DNA of 64,000 nt, from NCBI GenBank assembly GCA_025766275.1, contig JAFKAC010000071.1, positions 186,001 through 250,000 of the forward strand. Reading direction: 5' to 3'. The notes below the pieces were generated by a model. It saw nothing but the letters and a program-made list of their open reading frames with translations, was not told the DNA's origin and did not search any database. Below, in pieces: positions 1-10,917 of this stretch. Source of the stretch: Lactarius indigo. Lineage: Eukaryota > Basidiomycota > Agaricomycetes > Russulales > Russulaceae. The position numbers and the translations under genes are program-made. Every line of letters starts with the position of its first letter. The stretch's first letter is position 1.

Positions 1-1014
1 ATACAGCATACCAGTACCTGCTTGGGAGGATGCTGTACTTGCATGTGAAGCACCTCCATGCTTTCATCACCATGACCTACTGGCACCTGTGAGTTGGAAG
101 GAGATAGGTCATTCCCACCAAAAGTTCTGACTGTATATGGTGAGCAAGGTATGCTTCATAATCAGTCAAACTGGTACTCACTGTGTGCTACCAAATGGAT
201 TCCAATGCACTCTCCAGCCTCGGTAGGCAGGGCCAAGTCTGCCCTAATGTCTTCATTTGGCATCCCATCCTGTCACAATGGTGCATGGGTTGTCCCCTGA
301 GCACAGGGCCCCAGGCGAGACTGGTGAGTCCATCCCAAAGTTGTCTTGAGCCATTGGTGAGGGTGGCCCATCCATACCAAAACTGTCCAGATCTTCGACC
401 TCATGGTCTGTATATGTAGAGTAAGACATATTTTATAATTAGTCAAAATGGTACTCACTGTGTGCTGCCGACGAGATTCTTACACTCTCTCCAACCTCGG
501 CAGGTAGAGCCAAGTCCATCTGGTACTCACCACATGCTGCCAAAGGGTTTCCTACACACTCTAACCTCAGCAGGTAGGGCCAAGTCCATCCCAAAGTTGT
601 CTTGAGCTGTTGGTGAGGGTGGCCCATCCATACCAAAACTGCCCCCATCTCCCACCTCCTGAGGAGCCTCTGAGTTGGTGACATCATGGCCTTTTGGCAC
701 CTCCGAGGCACTGGAAGGTGGGGCATGCTTGCCCCATTCCCAAACTGTACATGCAGAGTTAGGGGTGAATGGAAATCAGTGAAAACGACACTTACCATGT
801 GCTGCCTTGGGGCTGCCGATGGGCCAAGTTAGCAGAGTAGGTGGAGGAGAATCCATTCCAAAGTCAGCTGGAACTGTAGGGGAGGGAGATCCACCCATTC
901 CAAAGTCGTCCTGAGCTACTGGGGATGGAGACCCGCCCATTCCAAAGTCATCCTGAGCTACCAGAGATGGCAATCCATCCATCCCAAAGCTGTGTTTACT
1001 TTCTGGGGATGACT
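1..1014 (-). pseudogene. 3' part of host gene with FGM/PSP repeats, split by CACTA element
   Basis: On the minus strand this stretch encodes degenerate repeats of the form VAQDDFGMGGSPSP and FGMDGPPSPxAQDNFGMD, about 15-25 residues each, separated by introns with donors GTAAGT (about 795) or GTGAGTACC and acceptors near 745 and 410. Exon-like blocks near 170-240, 449-520 and 520-600 repeat one another, each ending in a GTGAGTACC-type donor, so exon-intron units have been duplicated in tandem. Reading continues exactly across the CACTA insertion into 17569-17753, which supplies the N-terminus. The 3' end lies left of the window. I do not recognise the protein. It is low complexity (Gly, Pro, Ser, Asp, Met), with no signal peptide or membrane span seen. 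Confidence 0.55.
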
Positions 1015-1033
1015 CCCAGTGGGAAGTCCGTAG
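1015..1033 (+). repeat. Left terminal inverted repeat of CACTA-like element
   Basis: This end pairs with 17550-17568 (15 of 19 positions). It is followed by an AT-rich subterminal zone to about 1180 with TCGAAATCGATCTGTATCGA-like motifs, similar in flavour to the right subterminal zone. Confidence 0.75.
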
Positions 1034-1427
1034 ATAATTTCGTTTGTTTTCGGCTTCTATAGTTTACATAATATGTTTTTGACTCAGAGCGAGTCGCCAA
1101 GTTTCGAAATCGATCTGTATCGATACAATCTATACTGTTTCCCTTCAATGTATATGCATTTCGACTTGACTCCTGGTGTTGCTCTGTGTGTCTCTGGTGC
1201 GTGCGATTACTTCTATCAAATGCCAAGATGCATAGCGGTGCTTGAGCGCATTGCAGGCTATCAACTCGCAAACTATCTGCGTGCTATTGGGGATGATCCA
1301 GACTCTTCTCGGCCTAGGGCATCACCTGTGCACGAGCGTCAAGTTTCTCGGGAACTGGCACGCAGACAGGTCTTATACTTCTGTTTGCTATATTTTCTTG
1401 TGGATTGACCAGATCTCAGCCCTCTAG

Positions 1428-3077
1428 TTGGCACCGAATGCCTTGCAGGACGGTGACGTGACTTCGGGTCAGCCTTCTCTCGGGGAACCCAGCGGCAGTA
1501 CTTCCACCACTGGCAACGGACCAGCTAATTCGGAAACTCGTGGCGACTCACATAATGACTCGGATACTGGGGACTTCTCTGGTGCTAACCCAGACTCTGA
1601 CGCTATTGGGGATCAGGCCAAGCAACGAGACCATATACAACCAGAACCTCTCCGAGTCGAGGAAGAGAGCGAAGAAGAAGATCAAGCAAATGTTATACAT
1701 CTTCCAGACCTGCAGACGACTCAGCGATTTATTCAGCTGCTTGGGGCTGCTACTCTGGAGAAATCCGGCATGCAACCTGATGACATCACAAGTTTGTGGG
1801 ATCCTGCCCCAGTCGATCTCGAAGAGCTGTCCCCTCTCTTGAGAAGTTTGCGGCACTTTATCAACAATGCCGGTTCATCTAGAGCTCACTATGACAACAT
1901 TCGCGAAATTGAGCTGCTTGATAACCCAGCAGGAGTATTTCTGTCATTCGATCAAGCAAAGCACCATCTCCGCTGGCTATCTGGGGTTGTGCCACTGGAA
2001 CACGACATGTGCATCAAATCATGCATTGCATACACTGGGCCTTATGATGAACTTGACGCGTGTCCGCATTGTGGTACATCTCGCTATGTCCTAGGTACTA
2101 CAGACCCTCGTAAACATTTTGCGACGATACCCGTTGGGCCGATAATACAGGCCTTTTATGGCTCTCCTGACATAGCTGAGAAGATGCATTACCTGGAGGA
2201 ACGTCTTGCTGCAAACATTGCTTACGCAGAGCGTAATGGGGGCCGACTCGATAAATTCAACGACACGTCTTGCGGCAAGGACCTACTTGATGCCTGGAAA
2301 TCTGGGTCTTTTCGAAAATCTGATGTAGCTTTGCAGCTCTCTATAGATGGTGCGCAGCTTCATCCCGACCGGCCCTCTGAGGCATGGGTATTCGTCTGGA
2401 TAATCCACAATCTCCCACCTGAGATTCGTTACAAGAAAAAGTTTGTCATTCCTGGCGCCATCGTCCCTGGGCCAAACAAGCCAGGGGATATTGATTCGTT
2501 TCTGTTCCCATCACTCTTCCACGTGGCTGCACTTCAGCGCGAGGGTCTCAAGGTCTATGATGCTTTCCTGGAAGCTCACGTCGCTTGCTCCGTACCTAGT
2601 ATTATCTTCGGGACAGCTGATAGCGTTGACAGTGCTGCTATGACTGGAATGGTTGGGCATAGCGGGAAATATGGTTGTCGCCTGTATTGCAATATGCCCG
2701 GTCGGCGTCGCTCGCACGATGGTCATTATTATCCCGCTATGACCCAAGTTAGGTACCCACACGATTATGACGTTGCTGGGTGTACCCATTCTGATGTGGG
2801 CGTCGACGATCTGGGCCTCTATCGCAGCGAACTCCCTCAAAAGTACACCAGAAATCTAAGGTACTTGCTTTCAGCTACTGCTCGACTGGAATACCAGACT
2901 CGTCGCCTTGAAGTCGGTCTTTGCAAGCAGACCCTATTTAGCGGTCTCCCCCATCAGCCGCTTCCTATTCCGAGCATATTTACTATGGATATTATGCACC
3001 TGACCACACTGAACGATCCCGATTTACTTTTGAAGCTTTTCACCGGTAAACTCAATGTCTTTGCACCAGACGATAGG
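1428..3077 (+). pseudogene. Tnp2-type transposase, N-terminal two thirds (cut by retroelement A)
   Basis: Open frame of about 550 codons up to the insertion point. It opens without an ATG after TAG at 1425, so an upstream exon is likely: the frame ending near 1368 (VSRELARRQ), then GTCTTATAC to an acceptor near 1427. The order is: acidic Ser/Gly-rich leader; a DACPHCGTSRY zinc-ribbon-like Cys pair; FYGSPDIAEKMHYLEERL; SIDGAQL; VFVWIIHNLPPEIRYKKK; PGPNKPGDIDSFLFPSLFH; GHSGKYGCRLYC; FTMDIMHLTTLNDPDLLLKL. These are hallmarks of basidiomycete CACTA/EnSpm transposases (Transposase family tnp2). The frame runs straight into retroelement A within the codons for DDRSTW and resumes at 10918. Only precise loss of A would restore it, so it is presumed inactive. 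Confidence 0.8.
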
Positions 3078-4137
3078 TGTTACGGTTCTGAGGGACCGTA
3101 CGTTCACTAAGTCACGCGGAGCTGAGCTCAACGCAGTCGGAGAGTCGGGACTTATGTATCTGAACACAAGTTGAGTTTCGGGGATACCTTGGCTCAACTC
3201 AAAGAGTATCGCAAGGGAGAGGGGGATGTTCGCGGGGTTCTGAAGACAAGACAAGTCGACTCGGATTCAAGAACTAAGAGTAGACAGGGAATTCCGTGCT
3301 ACTCTGTGCTACGCTTTATATGATGAACAGACACATAAGAACTATACTCACAGTGGACTGATAGTACTGTGGTGAGATATAGAGGGTGACTGGAAGCAGC
3401 ACAGGGGTGTCAAGCAGAGTGAAGCAAAGTGGAAGTCTGGCACACAAGCAGTGAGAACTGATATTGTTACATTGGAGGAAAGGAGGCTTACCTGGCACAC
3501 AAGCAGTGAGAACTGATGTGGACCAGGAGCGTACATGGTACTCTACTTATACTCCTACAGAGGGTGACAGTAGTACAAGATAAGTAACGCTAGTCACAGA
3601 ATACAAAGGTGCTATTGTTCTACAAAGGGACAAAAGAGTGGACGCTTTGAGAAAAAGGGAGAGGAGAACAAGAAGAGTCCAGAACTAGATGATATCATAC
3701 TGACATCATAATAAAGATAATACTAAGTAAAGAACAAAGGAAAGTACAAAGGTGTTATACAACGCAGAGTCCGGATGTATGATGTCATAGAAGTACAGTG
3801 ATGTCATAGATGACGCAATGGTAAGTCCAGATTGTACAGATCAAACAGTATCTAATCTACAAGTCCTGTATGTCTAATCTAAAGCAGTCCATGCTGCAAG
3901 TCCGGTCCGTACGAGCCACTAAGTGCGCAAGGGTCACTTATCAACATTATACTCGTACAAACTGGTGTTTATCAGGACTGTTTTCTTAGGCCACGTCACA
4001 GAGGCTGACGCATCGTACTACGTGTCAAATGGCACCATAAGGCGTGCTTGTTGCGATACCAGAACTTCTACAAAACTTTCAGGGTCGTAAGTGAGACCGC
4101 GCGTGACGTGATGTCACGATGTCACGTGATCGTGACA
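3078..4137 (-). repeat. Left (3') LTR of chromovirus A, with nested solo LTR
   Basis: Matches 10484-10912 over its whole length, with only scattered differences by eye, except for an insert at 3321-3946 plus a 5-bp duplication. It lies 3' in element orientation, next to the polypurine tract at 4138-4152. Confidence 0.88.
3321..3946 (-). mobile_element. Solo LTR G1 (TGTTGATAAG family), nested in LTR of element A
   Basis: Starts TGATGAACAG and ends TTATCAACA on the plus strand, flanked by TTATA on both sides (3316-3320, 3947-3951). The undisturbed LTR at 10484-10912 shows the empty site. On the minus strand it has a TATAAG box and then two copies of a motif ending TGTGTGCCAG, separated by a GTAAGC...ATCAG segment. 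No internal coding sequence remains, so it is a recombination product. Three close relatives lie in this window. Confidence 0.9.
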
Positions 4138-4262
4138 TAACCCCCCTACTAGGTCAAGTCGTCTCGACTTGCGTCTCTGGTTGCGTGTGTGAAATTGTAA
4201 TCGTGTCGAAAGATGTAATGTTCGGGACGTCTGTATGGGTCCCCGCGTCGCTGTGCTCGAAG

Positions 4263-5516
4263 TCATGCGGTCGCTTGCGTGGCGCGTTCGCGGTCGACAG
4301 CTCGGCCAAGTACCACGAGCCACGCGCAGTACGTATTAGCGTGGGAGGCGGTAGGGGAGACATGGCAAACGTGACGGTCGGCGCACTTCGCGTGTGGTGT
4401 ACAACACTCGAACATGAGGTGCTCTGTACTGTCGCACCACGTACAGGCTGGTAGTCCGGCACGGCTGTGTATAGACGCTTGTTGATCGGCGACTGATGTG
4501 CCACTCGTAATTGTGGTCGCCTTGGTAGTTACCTCGCCGTCCTCGACTTCGTGTAACTCGGGTGAGACCGATCGCGCGGGTTCGTCGTGCAGCTGGGGGT
4601 AAGTGAGTCGTCGCGGATTGGCTACCACAGCTTTGGCGAATGTACGTGGCAGGACTCGAGGGGGGATAGGGAGGATCTGTTCGGCCATCAGTACTGCGCG
4701 GTGATGGCGAAGGCATGGGTCAGAGAGTCCGTCGTGTGTGAATACAGGAGGCCAGGGCAGTGGGCATGGGTTTTGGGAGGTATGGCGATAGCCGGGTTAC
4801 TGCGCAAGCCTCGATGATGCGTGTGTCAATGGCGGCCGCGTTTGTGGCCCAATCCACCATACCGTATTCGGCTTCTCGTAGTCATTGTACGAGTAGTTCT
4901 TGTTGGAGAACCGATTCTCTGAGACGATGGACGTCAGCACTGAGACCGGGGTCTGCAAGTCGTCCTAGTGCCTTGTCGACCTCAGTACGAGCCGGGTGTT
5001 CGGGACGGAAGATGTCGATAAACTCTTTCTCCAAGATACGAGGTATGATGTCGGGGCGCGGCCGCGCCATTAGTTCGGTATAATAGAAGGGTTTACCGCG
5101 CCCTTCCGTGGCGATAACGATAGGTTGCCTGCGTGGATTGATAACGAACTGGAGATAGGCCGCGTTCTTCGTTCCCCGTCAGAATACGGTATCTCTACCT
5201 GATAGGGGTGTTCCGGCAACGTCTTTTGCCAGTCACCGGGAGGTGGTAGGTCGTTAGTGATGGGTCGTGCCGGCAACGGGTGGGGCTGTCATTGTTCCTG
5301 CTGCACCGCGATTCCCTCTAGTGCTTCTCTACGCAGTCGCTGTTGTCGTCTCTGTTTTGCTTGTGAGTGACGATAGTGATACCCGTCGTTGCCGATATGG
5401 GTGCTTAACCCCCACATATCTTCGCGCGAACGAGGCGAGTTTAGTAGGGCATTGTAAGTGGTCCCTACTCTGGCCCACTCAGTTAACCTCTCTGTCGATA
5501 CGTCGATTGATGTCAT
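4263..5516 (-). pseudogene. ORF3 of chromovirus A, downstream of the chromodomain (decayed)
   Basis: The 1.4 kb between chromodomain and 3' LTR holds a broken minus-strand ORF in two or three frames (5516-5070, 5070-4882, 4716-4263). It includes GKPFYYTEL followed by EVDKALGRLADPGLSADVHR and then LRESVLQQELLVQ. This aligns with ORF3 of B (KPFYTEP, then DRALNRINDESLTAEVTRYR) and of E (EPVYLDS, then VDEALRDLNSPQLDAEVSRL). Near its C-end CTWCDSTEHLMFEC is a canonical CCHC knuckle (CX2CX4HX4C), matching the first knuckle of ORF3 in E. The function is unknown; coiled coil plus knuckles suggests an RNA- or nucleic-acid-binding accessory. The TAATG at 5070 is a frameshift coincidence, not an intact coupled start. 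Confidence 0.6.
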
Positions 5517-5526
5517 CGGGGAGGTC

Positions 5527-5814
5527 TCAAGCAGCGATGAGTGGATATTGAGGTGGGTGTCGTTGCATAGCTAGCGTGATGCAATTGATGGTTGTTTTGG
5601 CGCGTTCTTTATACCGTTGAATCAGGTCAGGGGCGTGTATGTTATCGAGGGGTTCCCAGCTATCGTGAGCTGCGGAGAATCCCTTCCATCTCACTAGATA
5701 TTGCGGCGTCTTCTTTCGTCCGGTGGTACGATAGTCGAGAATTTCTTCGATTTCCCATTCGAGTTCGCCGTCTATGAGTTCTGGTGGGGGTGCCTCTTCT
5801 CTTTGTCCATTCAT
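5527..5814 (-). pseudogene. Integrase C-terminus with chromodomain, element A
   Basis: Contains PPELIDGELEWEIEEILDYR and then YLVRWKGFSAAHDSWEPLDNI, a canonical chromodomain with its aromatic residues (W, Y, W, W). In chromoviruses this domain binds methylated histone tails and directs integration to heterochromatin. It follows the integrase core, as in all chromoviruses, and is itself followed by ORF3. Confidence 0.85.
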
Positions 5815-6012
5815 GGTGGTTTCGCGATAGGGCGTGAGTAGGCTGGTGTGGAATACGTCATGTATTTTCCACTGTACCGGTAATTGTAGGCGATACGCCG
5901 TATCAGAGACGCGTTGGAGGACTATGAACGGCCCGTAGCGTCGGGGTGCTAACTTTGCCGATGGATGGGTGGTCCGCAGATTTGTGGCGTCGAGCCAGAC
6001 TTTATCACCTAA

Positions 6013-7317
6013 TCAATAGGGCTGATACGTCGGCGACTCGATTACCCACTTCTGTTGAGCTCGATACATGGCTTGTTTTGCGTTAGTCCTAGCTTCCGTG
6101 AGTTCAGATAGTTGTTGGTCGGCAGTAGGTGATGAAGTGGTGCTTCTTGGTTGATGTACTGTGGGTATGAAACCCATGATTAGTTCAAATGGTGCCTTCT
6201 TTGTCGTGTCGGATGTCCACGCGTTCAACGTGTACTGGGCGATGGGCAACATGGGTGCCCAATTGTCTTGTTGGTAGTTAGCGTAGATACGAAGGTACTG
6301 TTCTACCTTCTGATTTGTACGCTCGGATTGCCCATCGGTGCGGGGGTGATAAGCCGAGCTAATATTTTGTTGTATTCCTAACGCTGAACACCAAGCTCGT
6401 GCCAGCGCAGCCGTAAACCTGGGGTCGCGGTCCGATATGACCTTGCTTGGTAAGCCATAGTGGGGAAGCACGTGTCGTATATACGACTGGGCTACCTGTT
6501 CTGTTCCGTTCGTTTCCTTCCAAGGTATGAAAATGTTCGCCTTTGAGCAACCCTAATCGGTAATTGTTAGAATTGTGTCGAAATTTTGTGACTTGGGTAG
6601 TTTAGTGATGAAATCGAGTGCGATAGTTTTGAACGGAAGAGGTGATTCATCCGGGTAGATGGGAGATAACGGTACACGCGGTCAGGTGGTGAGATTTTTA
6701 TTAGCTTGGCACTTTGTGCAGCCGCGGATATAGTCGATGACATCGGTTTTCATGTTTGGCCACCAATAATGTTTTTTGATGGCTGTCAGCGTATTGGACT
6801 GTCCTGGATGACCGGCAGAGATAAGGTCGTGAAATGACCAAATTACCCCCCTCCTCAGGGAGGGATCGTCCACGATCACCAGTCGTTCGTCGTGAAACCA
6901 AAGACCGGCCGCGTCGCGGGATAATGGGGGACGTGCATCAGTAAAGAAGGTGGTGCGGGAAGTTTGCGCGGCGCGACAGAGGTCATCAAGGGTGGTGGAG
7001 CGTGCGACATTGACGAAGAAAGAGGGTGGGAGGACGGTGACGGCGGAATTGTCAACCTCAGTAAGGGCAAGGGTCGGATGTCGTGAGAGGGCGTCGGCGT
7101 GGAGGGTGGTGCCAGGTACTGTGTTTGAGCACCAGATTGTAATCAGCGAGGACGTTGACGAGTCGCGCAACGCGTCGATTAATATGTTGAGGGGAGCGGT
7201 AATGGAGTAGGTTCTGATGATCGACGAGGACTGTAACAGGGTGAGAGGCGGCAACAAGAAGGTGGCGCCAGTGTTCGAGTCCACGAACAAGAGCAAGGAG
7301 TTCGCGATCATAAACAT
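6013..7317 (-). pseudogene. Integrase (zinc-binding and DDE core), element A
   Basis: Two frames. The upstream part (7317-6682) has the H2C2 zinc domain with HDLISAGHPGQSNTLTAIKK, HYWWPNM and CTKCQANK. The downstream part (6471-6013) has VISDRDPRF (second catalytic Asp), [14 protein letters not shown] (catalytic Glu) and WAPMLPIAQYTLNAW. The stretch between (about 6472-6681) has shifted frames, so the first catalytic Asp region is not cleanly readable. The gene is inactive. Confidence 0.8.
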
Positions 7318-8657
7318 CGTAATTTCGTTCAGCGGGAAGACAGGGATTGAGAGAAGTAACCGACCGCTTGTTGTTTTCCATGGGGGTCAGGCTGCGTTAG
7401 TATCGCACCAAGAGCGAAGAGGGAAGCGTCCGTTTGAAGTTGGAAGGGTAAAGTGAGGTCGGGTTGGCGTAACGCGGGACATGAGCATGCAATAGAAAGT
7501 AAGGCGTCCAGAGCTCTTGTACATTCTGGAGTCCATGAGAAAGTTGCGTCTTTCTTTAAAAGGTCAGTAAGAGGACGTGCAATGTCGGCATAGCGTGGTA
7601 TGAATGGTCGTTGATACCCGAGGACCCCGAGTGTGCTACGTACTTGTTTGATAGTTTGTAGCGTACGCGGCCAGTCGCGTAAACCCGAGACTTTGTCGTC
7701 GCCCATTTGGATCGTACGATTAGCGATGGTCATTCCGAGATAATCGATCTCAGTTCGTTCGAAGGCGCATTTCGACAGTTTCAGGAAATAGCTTTCGTCC
7801 TGTAGGGTTTGTAGTACCTGTCCAACAATGAGACGATGACGTTGGTAGTCCAATGTTGTGGCGATAAGTATATCGTCCATATATATGAACAATTCCGCAG
7901 GGTATTTTTGGAGGAGTATGCGAAAAATTCGGTTCATTGCTTGGACAAATGTAGCGGGAGAGTTGGTTAGTCCGAAATACATGACCATTGGTTCGAATAA
8001 ACCTCGCGGTGTCTTGAATGCTGCCTTCCATTGATCGCCGTCCTTGATTCGAATGTTATTATACCCCCACCGTATGTCGAACTTTGTGAACAAGGCTTTA
8101 TCCCCGAGCTGATCTAATAAGTTCGAGATTAGGGGGATCGGGTAAGTGTCTTTCAGCGTTATCTGATTTAGGGGTTTGTAGTCTTGGACTGGTCGTAACT
8201 TGCCATCCTTTTTCTTTAAGAAGAAAAATGACGATGCGTATGGCGACTTCGATTCTCGTATATACCCCTTCTGGAGATGTTCTTGCAAGAACTCGTCGAG
8301 GTGCTCTAATTCCTTTGCGTTGAGTGGGTATATTTTACACTTCAAAGTGGCCGGTGCTGTCGGAAGGAGTGTGATCACGTGATCATCTTCTCTTTCGGGA
8401 GGGAAGCGCATCGCAGCTTTTTCCGAAAACACCGTGGCCCATTGTTGGTACTGTTCGGGGAGTTCTTCGTTTGGTTTGTTCTGTCGTTCCACCATTTCTT
8501 GGGCTATAGTCCCAATACTCGTCCTTCGATCGATACTCATTGTCCTTTGACCCCCCTGTAGCCGGTTAGTAGGCCAGTCGATCTGTGGGTTGGTTTTTGT
8601 AAACCACGGATGACCGAGTATCATGCGAGGATGGCCCAAACGCGTGACGTATAGCAT
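7058..8657 (-). pseudogene. Reverse transcriptase and RNase H, element A
   Basis: A long minus-strand frame (8657-7329) starts with MILGHPWFTKTNPQIDW and carries KKKDGKLRPVQDYKPLN, FTKFDIRWGYNNIRI and the catalytic FIYMDDILIAT. It ends with an RNase H start (LQTDASLFALGAILTQPD). RNase H continues in another frame (7381-7058) with ERNYDVYDRELLALVRGLEH and VLVDHQNLLHY, so a frameshift near 7330-7380 breaks the polyprotein. Confidence 0.85.
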
Positions 8658-8712
8658 TGTGTCATATTGCTGTTCGTTCCAACTAATGCGGACCCGACAG
8701 GCTTTGGATATG

Positions 8713-8988
8713 CTACCATGTTCGTTTCAGGGTTCCATCGACGTTGTATACCAATCGGTTATCGACGGTTGTAGTCTGGGCGTTGAGTTCCCGAACGCAT
8801 TCTTTGTTGATGAAATTATCGGAAGCCCTGGAATCGAGTAGTGCTGAGATTTTATTTGTGGTACCCACTATTGGTATTTCAATGGTGAGTGCGTCGTTCG
8901 AGGTACTGTGGATAGCATTAATTTCGACTGTTTCATCGTCCATGTCGTCTTCGTCGAGGCTAGCTTCCATCAACAGTTGAGAGATCAT
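8713..8988 (-). pseudogene. Retroviral-type aspartic protease, element A (active site altered)
   Basis: The frame reads IEIPIVGTTNKISALLDSRASDNFINK. The family motif is DSGA(S/T)DNFI, and B and E in this window keep DSGATDNFI. Here the active-site glycine is arginine, which should abolish activity. The zinc-knuckle end of gag lies upstream and the RT downstream. Confidence 0.8.
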
Positions 8989-9075
8989 GTCCTTTCAGCT
9001 GGGCGACCGATAACCCCAGTACACCCGTCATCAGGGTTTCGACGGATGTTTCTTGTTTGGTGGGTGTCGGTGTGG

Positions 9076-10483
9076 CTACGACAGTGGCCTCGTTGACGCG
9101 TGCCGGAGTTTTCTTGTTTGGGCAATCTCAAGAGAGGTGTCCGGTCTTTTTACAACGGAAGCATAAGCCCTCCTTTCGACACCGGTCCATTTCTGCAAGT
9201 TCTTGGGGGGTACGGATGCGAGGGGTGTACGTTTGCAGTGGCGTCCACCTCCATTGGTACTACCTGATCGTTCCGATTTACAGGTTTCGATGGTCGGGTG
9301 TTCTGGACCGGGATCACGCTTGTCTTCCCAATTTGTGCGATGCAATTAGTGATTCGTTCGGTAACGTTGGACCTCTTCTCGTGTCGCTTCTCTCCAGTCC
9401 TGCATCGTAAGTGGCATTTTCTGCCGTTTAAGGCAAGATACTAGGAGTCCTTTCCGCAGTCCACAGCGGAATAGATCGACTGTTCCTTTCGCCGCTAGGT
9501 CCCAGTCTGCTGCTTCGGCGAGTTGTTTGAAGTTCGCGATATATTCATCGATTTCTTCGCCTTTCATGGTGAGCGTGGTCAGCTTAGAATAGGCATTTTG
9601 CTGACTCAAGGTGTCTGTCCATGCGTTCTGGAAGTCGGTTATGAAGTCGGTCCATAGTGTTTCGCTGGTCTCGGGGATGGGGTTCGTGGTTCGATTGATC
9701 TTTTCTTCGAGTTTTTTGTCTTGCGCTTGATTCCAACTTTCGACAGCTCGTCCTCGAATAAGCGTAAGCGCAAGGGCCACTCGTTGGTAAGGGACAACCA
9801 TTCTTTCGTTCGTACAGTTGACTCGTCGATATTGATTGAACTCGTGTAGAAATTGTCGACTCCTGTCTCGATTGCCATCGAAGAACGCTGGTGCTGCCCC
9901 TTGCAGAGGGCCCGTAATAGTCGTCGTGCTACTTCCGCTTCCACTAGCCATTGGCGTACTTGATAAAGCGGGGATAGGTGTGACGATGGGTATGGGTGCC
10001 AATTGAGGTGACTTTCTTTTCCCTTTCTGTTTCCCGAGTTGTCAGCTTATGTTCCGTCCAGTTATAGGCAGGGAACTGCGTTAGTCGTTGATCTGCGTTT
10101 CAATCCCCAAAGATGTGGTCCGTCGACGTGAGCGTTTGTATAGGTGTACCACCCGGTGTTTTCGATGAAGACTTCGTACCAAGCGTCTTCTGTCTCGTCA
10201 GTATTCAACGTCGAGGGCTGGGCTGGGGTCTCGTCGTACGATATATCCCCGGCCTTGGATCCAATTGATTCCCCCGGTTATGATATCGTTTAGATTGTTG
10301 GTATCTCTTCTAATGACAAGTCGTTTTACTGTCGGGTCACCGTCCTCTGGTGCTGGTTCGAAGTAGGCGTGCTGCAAATCGAGCGCCACTATGACTACGC
10401 GTCCGCCGTTGGACTGTCCGTGTCGTTCGTTGTCTGGGAACGCTTTTCGCCTCGTTCAGTGGCAGAGTAGTGGTCTACTCTTA
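9076..10483 (-). pseudogene. Gag of element A (N-terminal domain, capsid, broken zinc knuckle)
   Basis: The central frame (10002-9346) is a Retrotrans_gag-type capsid: FFDGNRDRSRQFLHEFNQYR, ALALTLIRGRAVESW, DEYIANFKQLAEAADW and FRCGLRKGLL. Upstream (10389-10003) two frames carry a leader (TGGINWIQGRGYIVRRD, then EDAWYEVFIENTGWYTY) that looks like the N-terminal gag domain of B and D, so a one-base shift is inferred. Downstream, CFRCKKTGHLS-stop-DCPNKK is a CCHC knuckle with a TGA in place of the usual Arg codon. Confidence 0.75.
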
Positions 10484-10912
10484 TGTTACGGTTCCGAGGG
10501 ACCGTACGTTCACTAAGTCACGCGGAGCTGAGCTCAACGCAGTCGGAGAGTTGGGACTTATGTATCTGAACACAAGTTGAGTTTCGGGGATACCTTGGCT
10601 CAACTCAAAGAGTATCGCAAGGGAGAGGGGGATGTTCGTGGGGTTCTGAAGACAAGACAAGTCGACTCGGATTCAAGAACTAAGAGTAGACAGGGAATTC
10701 CGTGCTACTCTGTGCTACGCTTTATACTCGTACAAACTGGTGTTTATCGGGACTGTTTTCTTAGGCCACGTCACAGAGGCTGACACGTCGTACTACGTGT
10801 CAAATGGCACCATAAGGCGTGCTTGTTGTGATACCAGAACTTCTACAAAACTTTCAGGGCCGTAAGTGAGACCGCACGTGACGTGACGTCACGATGTCAC
10901 GTGATCGTGACA
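10484..10912 (-). repeat. Right (5') LTR of chromovirus A
   Basis: 429 bp, from TGTTACGG to GATCGTGACA. On the minus strand a TATAAA box (10726-10721) lies 35 nt upstream of GTCTACTCTTA (10691-10681), which is exactly complementary to the PBS at 10473-10483 adjoining the LTR. Confidence 0.9.
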
Positions 10913-10917
10913 ATAGG

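Larger units (their letters stand above)
3078..10912 (-). mobile_element. Chromovirus A (Ty3/gypsy LTR retrotransposon with chromodomain)
   Basis: Flanked by a 5-bp target duplication ATAGG (3073-3077 and 10913-10917). LTRs begin TGTTACG and end GTGACA on the plus strand. Minus-strand gene order is gag, protease, RT, RNase H, integrase, chromodomain, ORF3. A purine-rich tract (AGTAGGGGGGTTA on minus) abuts the 3' LTR at 4138. The PBS (10473-10483) directly abuts the 5' LTR and is the exact complement of an 11-nt motif inside the LTR. Several frames are broken (protease DSGA to DSRA, a zinc-knuckle stop, frameshifts in gag, RNase H and ORF3), so this copy is dead. Confidence 0.9.

Noticed and set aside
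5060..5080. TAATG coupled stop-start in ORF3 of element A
   Set aside because: The downstream frame is open upstream of this ATG and aligns with B and E there, so the junction is a frameshift mutation.
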